DNA of 64,000 nt from contig NZ_OPYL01000009.1 in assembly GCF_900343125.1 (NCBI RefSeq), positions 50,830 through 114,829 on the forward strand, in the 5' to 3' direction. Shown one piece after another: positions 26,837-36,679 of this stretch. Origin of the DNA: Dysgonomonas sp. Marseille-P4361. GTDB taxonomy: Bacteria > Bacteroidota > Bacteroidia > Bacteroidales > Dysgonomonadaceae. The position numbers and the translations under genes were made by a program. Each line of letters opens with the position of its first letter. Position 1 is the stretch's first letter. The notes under the pieces are model-generated. The model was not told the origin of the DNA. It ran no database searches and worked only from the letters and a program-made list of their open reading frames with translations.

Positions 26837-27649
26837 TTAAATAGAGAAAGAATCAAATCCGCCATCAACAACTAAAACGGTTCCGGTTACAAATTTTGAA
26901 GCATCACTAGCTAAGTAATGAACAGCTCCATGTAATTCCTCTGGCTTTCCAAAGCGTTTGAAGGGAGTATGAGCTATAATAGTTTTTCCTCTATCAGTAT
27001 AAGATCCATCCGTACTTGTTAATAATGATCTATTTTGTTCTGTCAAGAAAAATCCTGGAGCTAAGGCATTTATCCTGAACTTTTCTCCAAATTTAATTGC
27101 TAATTCTCCAGCCATATATTTTGTGTAGTTCAACACGGCGGCTTTTGCTGCACCATAACCGACAACACGTGTCAATGGACGAAGAGCTGACATTGATGAG
27201 AAATTTATAATATTGCCTCCTCCAGATTCTAGCATAGCTTCGAGGAAAACAGAAGTGGGCAATGCTGTTCCAAATAGATTTAGATCGACTACAGACTTAA
27301 AATCTTTTAGTTGTAAATCAAAAATATTATTTTCGGGAGAAATTGTAGCTCCAGGCATATTGCCACCAGCAGCATTTATTAGAACATCGATTTTTCCGTG
27401 CTCTTTTACTATTTGCTCTCTATTTTGTATTAGTTTTTTCTCATTCATAACATCCGACTCAAGAAAATAAGCTTTATCTCCAGAATCATTTATCTCTTTG
27501 ACCAAGGCTTCACCTTTACTTTTGTTCCTCCCTAGGATAATGACAATAGCTCCCTGATTAGCTAAGTATTTAGAAATACTTTTACCTAATACACCATAAC
27601 CGCCAGTAATAAGAATAACTTTATCTTTTATACAAAATATGTTTTCCAT
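26837..27649 (-). CDS. SDR-family D-mannonate oxidoreductase (fructuronate reductase role)
   Basis: A 270-residue short-chain dehydrogenase: cofactor motif TGGYGVLGKSI (about residues 16-26), NAAGG, the catalytic Ser in NFSSMSAL and the YGAAKAAVLNYTK Tyr-Lys pair (about 172-176), and C-terminal GTVLVVDGGFDSFSI. In this operon it occupies the place of UxuB, reducing fructuronate to mannonate, but it belongs to the SDR superfamily rather than the polyol-specific long-chain family of E. coli UxuB. It is first in the operon. A candidate LacI-type operator lies 22 bases upstream. Confidence 0.83.
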   Translation of the reverse strand: MENIFCIKDKVILITGGYGVLGKSISKYLANQGAIVIILGRNKSKGEALVKEINDSGDKAYFLESDVMNEKKLIQNREQIVKEHGKIDVLINAAGGNMPGATISPENNIFDLQLKDFKSVVDLNLFGTALPTSVFLEAMLESGGGNIINFSSMSALRPLTRVVGYGAAKAAVLNYTKYMAGELAIKFGEKFRINALAPGFFLTEQNRSLLTSTDGSYTDRGKTIIAHTPFKRFGKPEELHGAVHYLASDASKFVTGTVLVVDGGFDSFSI

Positions 27650-27670
27650 AAGGTATGATAAGAATTAGAG

Positions 27671-27684
27671 TGTGTGCGAACACA
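27671..27684. promoter_or_regulatory. candidate LacI-family operator
   Basis: TGTGTGCGAACACA is symmetric around a central CG, with only the innermost pair unmatched. A CG-centred palindrome is typical of LacI-family operators, and a LacI-type regulator is the next gene upstream. The site lies between the operon start codon and the LacI gene. Confidence 0.5.
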
Positions 27685-27771
27685 TATATTTACAAAGGAA
27701 GTAATAAAGTGTAACAAATCAAAGAAATAAAGAGAAATTTATACTAAAAAATAAAACCCAAGTATCTTAAT

Positions 27772-28824
27772 TTAGTTTTGGTAGTAATCTATGTTTTCTT
27801 TTATTAGAATATCTATAGACATAAAATTTTCTTTATCTATTTTATGCCCAAAAATAATATGATTGCTTAACGATTTAATGCTCTCATAGCCTTGTTGGGC
27901 AGAACGCTGAGATATAAGATATTGCAACGTGTTATTTTTAAGAGCCTCTCTATTTCGTTCTATGGCATCGTAACCTATCAGACATACTTTTGAAAAATCT
28001 ATTTCCCCTTTATTTAAGACATTAACAATTTCGTAGATTCTAGAATTGAAAGTGATTATTCCTGTATTGTTTTTTACCAATATGGAGTTCTTTAATTTTT
28101 CAATGCAATCGGTAGATGGCTTGAATACTACCTTTTTAATCTCTCCTTTAAATTTGTTTTGTTTTAGAAAGTCTGTGAATCCTGACTCTCTATTTTCAAT
28201 CTGGGTAGAGATGATATTATCCTTATAAATAGGATGAACTATAATGATTCGGTCATTATTACTTATTATGCTCAACATTAATTTTGCCGCAATAGCACCA
28301 CTAGCATACGAATCTATACCAAAATAAGATAAATTATTACATCCAGGAATATTAGAATCTATAAAAACATAAGGAGTTTCGATCTCATCCAAAGCCTTAG
28401 ATAATTCTATGACTTTTTCGCGATGAAGGGTAGCTATAACAACTCCGTCATATGCGTTTTCTATAATTTGTGGAACTAAGTTATCAAAGGATTCTTCACT
28501 AAACTGATCGAAGTATAAATAATCAACACTGACGTTAAAGTCGCTTAATTCATTCTCCGCCTTGTTTGATCCAGATTGAACCAAACTCCAATATTCTCCA
28601 ATGTTAAATTTAGGGATAACCATCGCAAATTTAAAATGCTTTTTTGAAGCAAGAAAGCTGGCTACAATATTGGGCTTATAATCATGTTCTTTAAGTATTT
28701 TTTCTATCAATTTGCGTTTCTCTTCAGATACTAAGCCTCTGTTATGTATAACTCTATCTACTGTTCCTGCTGAAACGTTTGCCATTTTGGCTATATCCAC
28801 TATTCGCAAATTCTTCTTTTTCAT
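27772..28824 (-). CDS. LacI-family transcriptional regulator
   Basis: A 350-residue regulator. The N-terminal LacI helix-turn-helix spans about residues 6-55 (IVDIAKMANVSAGTVDRVIHNRG, hinge helix YKPNIVASFLASKK). The rest is a periplasmic-binding-protein-like sensor domain (FAMVIPKFNIGEYW, YFGIDSYASGAIAA, VCLIGYDAIERN). It sits between the catabolic operon and the divergent susC/susD pair, so it probably senses a hexuronate or pathway intermediate and controls the island. The closing segment SQRSAQQGYESIKSL is typical of this class. Confidence 0.9.
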   Translation of the reverse strand: MKKKNLRIVDIAKMANVSAGTVDRVIHNRGLVSEEKRKLIEKILKEHDYKPNIVASFLASKKHFKFAMVIPKFNIGEYWSLVQSGSNKAENELSDFNVSVDYLYFDQFSEESFDNLVPQIIENAYDGVVIATLHREKVIELSKALDEIETPYVFIDSNIPGCNNLSYFGIDSYASGAIAAKLMLSIISNNDRIIIVHPIYKDNIISTQIENRESGFTDFLKQNKFKGEIKKVVFKPSTDCIEKLKNSILVKNNTGIITFNSRIYEIVNVLNKGEIDFSKVCLIGYDAIERNREALKNNTLQYLISQRSAQQGYESIKSLSNHIIFGHKIDKENFMSIDILIKENIDYYQN

Positions 28825-29339
28825 ACTTATTATCTAACAGGCTATTATGTAAATTGTAAAGAGATACTTTTTTATTATCCTCTTTTATGTTTCAATATTT
28901 AACAAAAATAAACTATAATTTGGATAAAGTCATATAAAATTTCAATATTATTCTATTAAATCTTATTGTTAAAATACATTTTACTAGCTGTGTAAAAAAA
29001 GTAAATAATAAAATATCTGAATAGATCGGTTCCACATATGATATTTAAGTATAAACAGTATCACTAGAAGACATAAATAGTCTAAAATATATCATTTTGA
29101 TTTTATTTTATTTTTTTTATGTTATTATGGCAATTTACAATCTTATTAATATATCTTTGCGTTATATAATTGCTTTTATTAATCCGAATGATATAACAAT
29201 CATTCATTCTGAATCAAAACGACACTAATTCAATAGACACCCTAACATAAACGCAGGATTAATGTTTGTATATTACAAAGATTAATATTATAGCAATATT
29301 CTTATAGATGTAATATTAATTAAAAAAGAGTGTTGTAAG
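28825..29339. other. regulatory intergenic region between the LacI gene and susC
   Basis: About 515 very AT-rich bases with no convincing gene. It holds the promoter of the LacI gene on the minus strand and of susC on the plus strand. It includes the -7 box at 29152 and a long 5' untranslated leader of susC (about 170 bases), which could carry post-transcriptional control. No second copy of the CG-centred operator was found. Confidence 0.5.
29152..29159 (+). promoter_or_regulatory. -7 box of the susC promoter
   Basis: TATCTTTG fits TAnnTTTG; there is no clear TTTG -33 element at the usual distance, which suggests an activator-dependent or weak promoter. It leaves a leader of about 170 bases before the susC ATG. 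Confidence 0.45.
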
Positions 29340-32300
29340 ATGAACAAAAAAATGTTATTGGTTCTATCCTTTTTACTGTTTAGTATAGGATGTATCATGG
29401 CACAGACAACCAAAATAGCGGGGACTGTGGTTGATAATAATAACGAACCTGTCATTAGTGCTTCTGTTGTCATAAAAGGGACAACTATTGGAACAATAAC
29501 CGATTTAGATGGAAATTTTTCGATTAATATTCCCGAAGGGAATAATAATCCACTTGTATTTTATTTAGTTGGAATGAAATCCATCGAAGTAAAACCTACA
29601 CAAGGGATGAAAGTGGTAATGGAAAGTGACGAAAAGTTATTAGAAGAGGTTGTTGTTGTCGGATATGGAACTCAAAAAAAGAAAGATGTAACTAGTGCAA
29701 TTTCTAGGGTAAGTGGAGATGATATAAGTAATTTAGCTACACCATCTTTCGAATCTCAATTAGCTGGTCGTGCTGCAGGGGTACAAGTTACAACTCCAAA
29801 TGGAATGCTAGGACAAGCCCCAACTTTTAATATTCGAGGTTTTAGTACAATTTCATCAGGAAGTCAGCCCTTGGTAGTAGTTGATGGAGTTCCTGTAACT
29901 TCTGGTCAAGTTCAGGAAGTATATGGTAGATATAACCCACTAGCTGAAATTAATCCCAATGATATTGAATCTTACGAAGTTTTGAAAGATGGAGCTGCAA
30001 CTGCTATTTACGGATCAAGAGCTGCAAATGGTGTAGTTTTGATCACAACAAAATCAGGAGGAAAGTCAAAAACAAGAATAACATATGATATTCAAACTAG
30101 CTGGGCTAGTGCAATAAAACTTCATGATTTACTAAATGCAAGTGAATTCGTTGAAATAGCAAATGAAAAATACATAAACTGGGGATCTGAAGGTCCAGCT
30201 GTATTAGATCCGGACGGGATAGATACAAATTGGAATGATTATATTTTCCGTACAGGTTTTCAACAAACACATACTTTAGCAGCAAGTGGAGGAACGGACA
30301 AAAGCCAATATTATGTTTCACTTGGTTATACCGATCAAAATGGTATTATCAGAGCAAATGAGCAAGAACGCTATTCTGCGACAGCAAAACTAACCCAAAC
30401 AGCTAATAAATGGCTAAAGATAGGAGTTAACTTGAGTGCTTCAAAATCAGCATTAGAGGGTGTAATGAATGAGGAAAACTCTATAGGTAGTGTTGGTTTT
30501 GCAAGTGTACGTATGCTCCCTAATGTTTCTGTATATAATCCGGATGACGCAACAGGTTATAATATTGATTCAGCGAACAGAAAGGCTTTAGGACGTGGTT
30601 CTAATAAAAAATACATCGATAATGGTATTCAAAATATTGTGTGGGCATTAGACAACAATTCAAATCGCTCTCAAAGTATTCACGTGACAGGAGGTGGTTT
30701 TGCAGATGTAACACTAGCTAAAGGTTTAAACTTCCGTACACAAGCAGGGATTGACTATACTGCACTAAACGATTTTACAAGATGGAATAGTGAATCGGGT
30801 GACGGTTACGGATATGGAGGTCTTATGATTGATAATAGAGCTACATTCTATAATTGGAACTGGCAAAATATATTATCATATAACCGTAGCTTTAATAATT
30901 TACATAATCTAGGTTTAACTGCTGTTCAGGAGTATACTCATACAGATTATGAATACTTAACAGCTGATATTTCTCAACTATCAGATAATTTCTTTTCAGA
31001 TCATATCATATCTGGAACATTTGCCGAAAAAGGTGTGTCTGGAGGTAAAACTTTTCATGGCTTAGCTTCTTACCTATTCCGTGCAAACTACAACTATGAT
31101 AGTAAATATTATGTAGGTGGATCGGTACGTAGAGACGGTTTATCTAAATTACCTAAAGATACTCGTTGGGGAACATTCTATGGAGGATCTTTAGCATGGC
31201 GTATGTCAAGAGAAAGTGTCTGGACTAATTCATCACTAAATAACTGGTTCGAAGATTTACGCTTACGCGCTAGTATGGCTACTATAGGTAACTCGGATCT
31301 TGGTAGTAACTTCCCTTATCTGGGAACATATTCAGCTAAGCGCTATGGCTCGCAGACTGCTATTGCTTGGAGTAATATGGGAAATAATACATTGAAATGG
31401 GAATCAACTACAACTTACGATTTAGGATTGGATGGTAGTCTACTAAACGGACGCTTATCTTTTGAATTTGCATACTTCAATAAAAATACAAAAGACCTTG
31501 TGATGGAAGTGCCTACAGCACCAACTTTAGGAATCCCAGGAAATAGTTATTATGCCAATAGAGGTAAAATCAAAAATACAGGTTTTGAAATAACTCTTGG
31601 TGGTACTATTATAGAAGGAGACTTTAACTGGAAAGCTGATGTAAACTTTACTACAATATCAAATAAGGTAGTAGAACTTGTAAACAACGAACCTATTGTT
31701 AATGCATATACGATTATACAAGAAGGTGAATCTTTCGGATCTATTTATGGTTATGAATTTTATGGAGTAAACAAAGCTAATGGGAATCCTATTTGGGTAA
31801 AAGGTGATGGTTCACTAGTTCAGTTTGATACTTTTGGCGACTATGATTATAAAGTGTATGATCCTCAAAACCCTTCGGATGTATCACAAGCTTCTTCTCT
31901 TTCGGCAAATAAAGACCGTAAAATATTAGGATCATCTTTACCTAAATGGTATGGAGGTTTCAATAATACATTTACTTATAAAGATTTCGACTTAAATGTA
32001 TTTTTCCGTTTTTCTGGAGGTAATAAAATAGTAAATGCTACAGCTCAAGAATCTTTATTGAATATGGACTTCTCTAACAACGGTAAATTAATTCTTGGAA
32101 GATGGCAAAGTGAAGCTAACCCTGGAGATGGTATAGTTCCTAAAATTGGATATGGAGATTCTCAAGTATTATTTAATTCTGGCTCTTCAGATTCTAGATT
32201 CGTAGAAAATGCAGATTACTTGAAGCTAGCAAATCTATCATTAGGTTATACTTTCCCAAAAAGTTTAGTATCGAAATTGGATATAACAAAAATACGAGTA

Positions 32301-32438
32301 TACATGCAAGCTCAAAACCTGTTTACAATAACTGGTTATTCTGGACTTGATCCGGAAACAATTACACGCCAAGGTGTAGATTGGGACGGAATGCCTCAAC
32401 AAAGAATTCTTAGCTTGGGTGCAAATATCACTTTCTAA
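29340..32438 (+). CDS. SusC/RagA-type TonB-dependent outer membrane transporter
   Basis: A 1032-residue outer-membrane protein. Signal peptide (residues 1-21, ending IMAQ), a carboxypeptidase-D-like regulatory domain (about 25-100, KIAGTVVDNNNEPVISASVV), TonB-box-like segment EEVVVVGYGTQKKKDV, plug domain with NPNDIESYEVLKDGAATAIYGSRAANGV, and a 22-stranded barrel ending in QRILSLGANITF. It imports oligosaccharides together with the SusD protein encoded 24 bases downstream. Divergent from the glucuronate operon; a glucuronate-containing glycan is the inferred ligand. No glycoside hydrolase or lyase is nearby, so it is a minimal locus. Confidence 0.94.
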   Translation: MNKKMLLVLSFLLFSIGCIMAQTTKIAGTVVDNNNEPVISASVVIKGTTIGTITDLDGNFSINIPEGNNNPLVFYLVGMKSIEVKPTQGMKVVMESDEKLLEEVVVVGYGTQKKKDVTSAISRVSGDDISNLATPSFESQLAGRAAGVQVTTPNGMLGQAPTFNIRGFSTISSGSQPLVVVDGVPVTSGQVQEVYGRYNPLAEINPNDIESYEVLKDGAATAIYGSRAANGVVLITTKSGGKSKTRITYDIQTSWASAIKLHDLLNASEFVEIANEKYINWGSEGPAVLDPDGIDTNWNDYIFRTGFQQTHTLAASGGTDKSQYYVSLGYTDQNGIIRANEQERYSATAKLTQTANKWLKIGVNLSASKSALEGVMNEENSIGSVGFASVRMLPNVSVYNPDDATGYNIDSANRKALGRGSNKKYIDNGIQNIVWALDNNSNRSQSIHVTGGGFADVTLAKGLNFRTQAGIDYTALNDFTRWNSESGDGYGYGGLMIDNRATFYNWNWQNILSYNRSFNNLHNLGLTAVQEYTHTDYEYLTADISQLSDNFFSDHIISGTFAEKGVSGGKTFHGLASYLFRANYNYDSKYYVGGSVRRDGLSKLPKDTRWGTFYGGSLAWRMSRESVWTNSSLNNWFEDLRLRASMATIGNSDLGSNFPYLGTYSAKRYGSQTAIAWSNMGNNTLKWESTTTYDLGLDGSLLNGRLSFEFAYFNKNTKDLVMEVPTAPTLGIPGNSYYANRGKIKNTGFEITLGGTIIEGDFNWKADVNFTTISNKVVELVNNEPIVNAYTIIQEGESFGSIYGYEFYGVNKANGNPIWVKGDGSLVQFDTFGDYDYKVYDPQNPSDVSQASSLSANKDRKILGSSLPKWYGGFNNTFTYKDFDLNVFFRFSGGNKIVNATAQESLLNMDFSNNGKLILGRWQSEANPGDGIVPKIGYGDSQVLFNSGSSDSRFVENADYLKLANLSLGYTFPKSLVSKLDITKIRVYMQAQNLFTITGYSGLDPETITRQGVDWDGMPQQRILSLGANITF

Positions 32439-32462
32439 TTTTAGTTTAAACAAGAATCTATT

Positions 32463-34076
32463 ATGTTACAAAAAAAATATAAACAATTAGCAACAAGACT
32501 GTTATCAGTAATCATGGCTTTATCTTTCACATCATGTGAGAATGATGTTATAGATCTGTCTCCAGTTGACCGATTATCTGATGAGACTGCATATTCTAGC
32601 CCTGAACGCTGTGAACTTTCTGTAATCGGCGCATATGATGCAATACAATGTGGATTATATAACGACTCCTATTCAAGAGGATATCCATTTGGTGCAGCAA
32701 GTATCATACAAGGAGAAATGAGAGGTGAAGATATGAATCTGACAGCAGTATTCTATGATGTCACTTATTCTTCTACATATACTACTTCAACAGCAAATAA
32801 TCGTTTTTTCTGGGAGACTTCGTTCGAAGCAATTAATCGTATCAATACTGTACTAAAAGGAATAAATGGAGCTGTAGAAAATCAAATATTAACAGAAGAA
32901 GAAGGGAAAGCATATAAAGGAGAGCTATTGTTTCTTCGTGCTTTAACTTATCATGCATTGATGATTCACTTCGCATATCCTGTAAATGTTGAAGGAAACA
33001 ATGATTATGGACTTCCTTTGTATCTAACAGCAATAGGTCAACCTGACGAAATAGAAGAGGCTTTGAAAGTAGGTCGCTCTTCTGTTAGCGAAACTTATAC
33101 TCAAATTCTTAAAGATTTGGATGAAGCAGAGAGTTCATTCTCTAGTGACTCAAAACACTCGGTAAATGGAATTACAAGGGTCTCTAAAGGTTCTGTAATT
33201 GCTCTTAAAACACGCGTTTATCTACATAAACGTGATTGGGATAATGTAATAAAAGAAGCAAAAAAGCTTGTTTCGGGAACAAAAGCTCCATTCGAAAGTG
33301 CAATAGGCGGATATAAATTAGAAACAGTTCCTAGCACTCCTTTTTTATCTTACAGTAGTAATACAGAGTCAATTTTCTCTGTGGAAAACAATGTGGATGA
33401 CGAAGCTAGTGTAAATGGAGCTATGGCTGCAATGATGTCTTGTAGAGATGGTGGACGTGCAATCGTAACATCGTCACCTACACTATACAACTCTTCTTAT
33501 TGGCTAGAAGATGACAAACGCAGGGAGTTATTGCTATACAGTTCTGCATATAATTATTACTTCTGTGATAAATATCAAAATCCTATGACAAGGGAAGAAT
33601 ATGCTCCTATTATTCGTTATGCTGAAGTTTTATTAAATTACTCTGAAGCAGTTCTACGAAAAGGTGGAGATGATGCATTGGCTATAGAGCTACTTAATGC
33701 GGTAAGAAATCGTTCACTTGCCAAACCAGAAACTCAAGCATATAAACAAAGTGATTTTGCAAGTAAAAAAGCATTATTAGATGCTATCTTATGGGAAAGG
33801 CGTATCGAATTCCATGGAGAAGGTCGTCGTTGGGAGGATATCCACCGTTTAGCTAATGATGATATATCTCCGTCAAAAGGAATTCCAGCTAAAATCGATT
33901 ATGCAACAGCATCCGAAGAAGAAGCTTTTGTTATTGGAGGTGAAGTTAAGAAAGAATGGTTCTCTGCAAGTCGCCAATTTATTCCATATACAGATAAGCG
34001 CTTCTTGTGGCCAATTCCTCTAAACGACCTGATTCGCAACCCTACATTGGCTGGTCAACAAAATACAGGATGGTAA
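32463..34076 (+). CDS. SusD/RagB-type surface glycan-binding lipoprotein
   Basis: A 537-residue lipoprotein: signal peptide and lipobox FTSC (Cys at about residue 26), the SusD N-terminal pattern LSPVDRLSDETAYSS, helical TPR scaffold (NRINTVLKG, GELLFLRALTYHALM), and the conserved C-terminal RRIEFHGEGRRWEDIHR and WPIPLNDLIRNPTLAGQQN. It caps the SusC barrel and captures ligand at the cell surface. The last codons and stop are duplicated as a 21-base tandem repeat. Confidence 0.93.
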   Translation: MLQKKYKQLATRLLSVIMALSFTSCENDVIDLSPVDRLSDETAYSSPERCELSVIGAYDAIQCGLYNDSYSRGYPFGAASIIQGEMRGEDMNLTAVFYDVTYSSTYTTSTANNRFFWETSFEAINRINTVLKGINGAVENQILTEEEGKAYKGELLFLRALTYHALMIHFAYPVNVEGNNDYGLPLYLTAIGQPDEIEEALKVGRSSVSETYTQILKDLDEAESSFSSDSKHSVNGITRVSKGSVIALKTRVYLHKRDWDNVIKEAKKLVSGTKAPFESAIGGYKLETVPSTPFLSYSSNTESIFSVENNVDDEASVNGAMAAMMSCRDGGRAIVTSSPTLYNSSYWLEDDKRRELLLYSSAYNYYFCDKYQNPMTREEYAPIIRYAEVLLNYSEAVLRKGGDDALAIELLNAVRNRSLAKPETQAYKQSDFASKKALLDAILWERRIEFHGEGRRWEDIHRLANDDISPSKGIPAKIDYATASEEEAFVIGGEVKKEWFSASRQFIPYTDKRFLWPIPLNDLIRNPTLAGQQNTGW

Positions 34077-34103
34077 TTACAGAATACAGGATGGTAATTA
34101 CAG
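34062..34103 (+). repeat. 21-bp tandem duplication across the susD stop codon
   Basis: Two exact copies (34062-34082 and 34083-34103) of a unit starting AATACAGGATGG and including the TAA stop. The second copy lies in the 3' untranslated region; it is the mark of recent slippage. Confidence 0.95.
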
Positions 34104-34209
34104 AATAAAAGTAGGTTTCATTCCTGTTTAGAAGAATAGATATACTCCTTTAATACATATTTACTTCATACAATTGTACTTTTATTAATGCAGTGATGTA
34201 TCAAACAAG

Positions 34210-34244
34210 AAAGAGACTAACCTAATAAAAGGTTAGTCTCTTTT
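34210..34244. terminator. bidirectional intrinsic terminator after susD
   Basis: AAAGAGACTAACC pairs with GGTTAGTCTCTTT, loop 8, followed by TTAATT; A-rich on the other side. It separates susD from the convergent ECF gene. Confidence 0.85.
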
Positions 34245-34267
34245 AATTTATAATGAGCTAAAAAGCT

Positions 34268-34780
34268 CTAGTCTTTGATCAAATATTTAATAATGAAATA
34301 ACCTCCAAAAACTTGAATTAACATGCCGAGAGCTCCAATACGGAAATCCTGCAATGCTTTATAAAAATCCCCTATGATAAACCATTCTCCTAATGTCCCA
34401 ACCACTTGATAAGATAGGACAACCAATATTAAAAGGGAAATAGAAACACTCTGTGTCTTTTTTGCTACAAAGCTAGCAGCTAAAGCTAATAATACTGATT
34501 TCATCAGAATTAAAGGAAGGATTTCTGATGTAGGCATCCCAAACAACAATGAATTAATTGTTGGGGAAAGTACAGCCGTTAATAATCCTGCTTGCCATCC
34601 ATATTTATACGCTGCAATAAGAGTAAAGAAATAGATTGGTAACAAAGTCATTCCTCCGTTAGGTATTAAATGACAAAGTTGCGGAAGAAGAATATTACCT
34701 AGTACGAAAAGAGAAACGACCAAATAGGTTTTAGCCTCTTTATAATCTAATGTATAAAACTTTGATGCTGTTGTTTCCAT
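34268..34780 (-). CDS. ECF-transporter S-component-like membrane protein
   Basis: A 170-residue inner-membrane protein with about five to six helices: FVLGNILLPQLCHLI, TLLPIYFFTLIAAYKYGWQAG, a glycine/proline loop LSPTINSLLFGMPT, and LMKSVLLALAASF. The loop and spacing resemble substrate-binding (S) components of energy-coupling-factor vitamin transporters. No EcfA or EcfT genes adjoin, so it would use a shared module or act alone. It follows the TonB receptor by 15 bases, pairing outer- and inner-membrane uptake. Substrate unknown. Confidence 0.65.
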   Translation of the reverse strand: METTASKFYTLDYKEAKTYLVVSLFVLGNILLPQLCHLIPNGGMTLLPIYFFTLIAAYKYGWQAGLLTAVLSPTINSLLFGMPTSEILPLILMKSVLLALAASFVAKKTQSVSISLLILVVLSYQVVGTLGEWFIIGDFYKALQDFRIGALGMLIQVFGGYFIIKYLIKD

Positions 34781-34795
34781 GAGTATATTTTATAA

Positions 34796-36679
34796 TTAAA
34801 AACTTAAATTTATTCCTGTAATAATTGTAGTCTTAGGCATAGGGTATCCCCTATTTATTTCGTATCGTTGAGCAAGTAAGTTCTCCCCTTTTATATAAAA
34901 GTTAGCAACCTTATGAAATTGAAAACTTCCCCGAACATTCAATAATAAGAAATTTTCTTTTAATTCTGATCCTATTTCTGTAAATAATCCGTTAATATAT
35001 TGCAATCCAGACGAAATATTCCATTTTCCTTTAGAAAAATCTACACCTGCATATGATTTATGCTCAGGAGTAGCCAATATAGGAAACATCATTCTTATCC
35101 AACTATAATTAGCTGATAAACGCCATGTCGGATTAATTTTAAAAATACTACTAGCTTCTACTCCCCAATTTTCAACTTTGCCTGTATTTATATTAAGAGG
35201 TCGCCCATCTACAGAAAGTGTCTGTATCATATTATCGCCATTGATGTAAAATAGATTTATGCCATAAGATAAAGCAGCATCCATTATGGATTGAGAAAAG
35301 GAAAGTTCATAATTCCACAGTCTTTCAGGGAGCAATTCTGGATTTGCAGGGAGAAACATATACAATTCCCGAATAGTTGGATTTCTAAATCCTTTACTAA
35401 CTGTTGCTTTCATATCTATATTGTCAGGAAGTTGTAATGAAACACCTCCTTGAGGCACCCACTCTGTACCCGTATGTGAATGATGATCTAAGCGTATACC
35501 TGCATTAATAGTAATGATTTTAGCAAAAGTATGACGAAAATCAAGATAGCCGGCTATATCATCTTCTACTTTGTCTGAAATTTCTTCTTTATGTTTGTCT
35601 ACGTTAAAGTAGTTCCATGCTTTTCCTCCGAAGTTTTGATAATCAAAACCTGCAATTAAATTACTTTCTTCCCAAAGGTGTATATTTTGATACCAAGTAA
35701 TACCAAACATTGCATCCTTAGCATTGAAACGGTAATCTAATGGATCTTCTCCTACCCCGTACCCGTCATTTATTTTATGACGTCCCCAATTATAGAAGAA
35801 TTTGAAAGAGCCTGAAGTTATAGAGTATTTATTATCTAAAGACAAAGAGGTCATTCCTCTAGTTATACGTGAGTCATTGTCATAGATAGGAGTTTCTATA
35901 TTTCCTGGATTTGAAGCATTGAAATGCGTTATATTTATATCGGCAAAGACATTCCATTTGCTGTTTATATCATATCCTAATTTTAGATATCCTCCATTTT
36001 GCTCAAACTCCATATCTTTCCGATGTCCATCCGATCGATTATAAGAAGCAGTGACTGTGCTATTAAATTTACCTTTTCTTATAGAATTAGCTACCTCTGT
36101 AATGAGTGTATTATACGAGCCATATCCTAGGCGAAGGTTGTTTTTTATTCCATCAACCTTATTTTTTCGTGTTACAATATTTATAACTCCGCCCATTGCA
36201 TTGGATCCATAAAGAGTTGAAGCAGGACCTCTCAGCACTTCTACTTTATCGGCAAGCATTGTTTGGTATGCATCGGCAATAGGATGTCCCATCAGTCCCA
36301 TATACTGAGGATGACCATCGATTAATACAAGCAAACCAGTCGTAGGAGTCCCTCCTATTCCTCTCAAGCTCATACCTCCAGCTGCTCCGGTTGAAACACC
36401 ATAGCCTAATATTCCTCGACTTGTAGAGAAGAAACCTGGAACTTGCTCTGTTAGTATGGGCAGTAAAGATTGTTCGTGAGTCTTTTCTATATCAGATCTA
36501 TTGATAACTGAGATTGTCATAGGCATGTGCTTAACATCTATTCCATAGCGAGTACCCGTGACAACAAATTCATTTAATTTATATGTAGTATCACTAGGTA
36601 AAGTATTGTTTTTACTCTGACCTAATAAAAAAATATTAAGACAAAAAAATAAAATTATAGTGATACAACCTACTCTCAT
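34796..36679 (-). CDS. TonB-dependent outer membrane receptor (BtuB/Cir type)
   Basis: A 627-residue receptor. Signal peptide (residues 1-22), TonB-box-like segment KLNEFVVTGTRYG, plug domain with TGLLVLIDGHPQYMGLMG and DKVEVLRGPASTLYGSNAMGGVINIVTRK, then a 22-stranded barrel ending in TTIITGINLSF. Size and plug fit vitamin- or metal-chelate receptors such as BtuB and Cir rather than SusC (no carboxypeptidase-like domain). Its start overlaps the DUF1893 stop (ATGA), placing it in the redox/uptake operon. Confidence 0.9.
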   Translation of the reverse strand: MRVGCITIILFFCLNIFLLGQSKNNTLPSDTTYKLNEFVVTGTRYGIDVKHMPMTISVINRSDIEKTHEQSLLPILTEQVPGFFSTSRGILGYGVSTGAAGGMSLRGIGGTPTTGLLVLIDGHPQYMGLMGHPIADAYQTMLADKVEVLRGPASTLYGSNAMGGVINIVTRKNKVDGIKNNLRLGYGSYNTLITEVANSIRKGKFNSTVTASYNRSDGHRKDMEFEQNGGYLKLGYDINSKWNVFADINITHFNASNPGNIETPIYDNDSRITRGMTSLSLDNKYSITSGSFKFFYNWGRHKINDGYGVGEDPLDYRFNAKDAMFGITWYQNIHLWEESNLIAGFDYQNFGGKAWNYFNVDKHKEEISDKVEDDIAGYLDFRHTFAKIITINAGIRLDHHSHTGTEWVPQGGVSLQLPDNIDMKATVSKGFRNPTIRELYMFLPANPELLPERLWNYELSFSQSIMDAALSYGINLFYINGDNMIQTLSVDGRPLNINTGKVENWGVEASSIFKINPTWRLSANYSWIRMMFPILATPEHKSYAGVDFSKGKWNISSGLQYINGLFTEIGSELKENFLLLNVRGSFQFHKVANFYIKGENLLAQRYEINRGYPMPKTTIITGINLSF

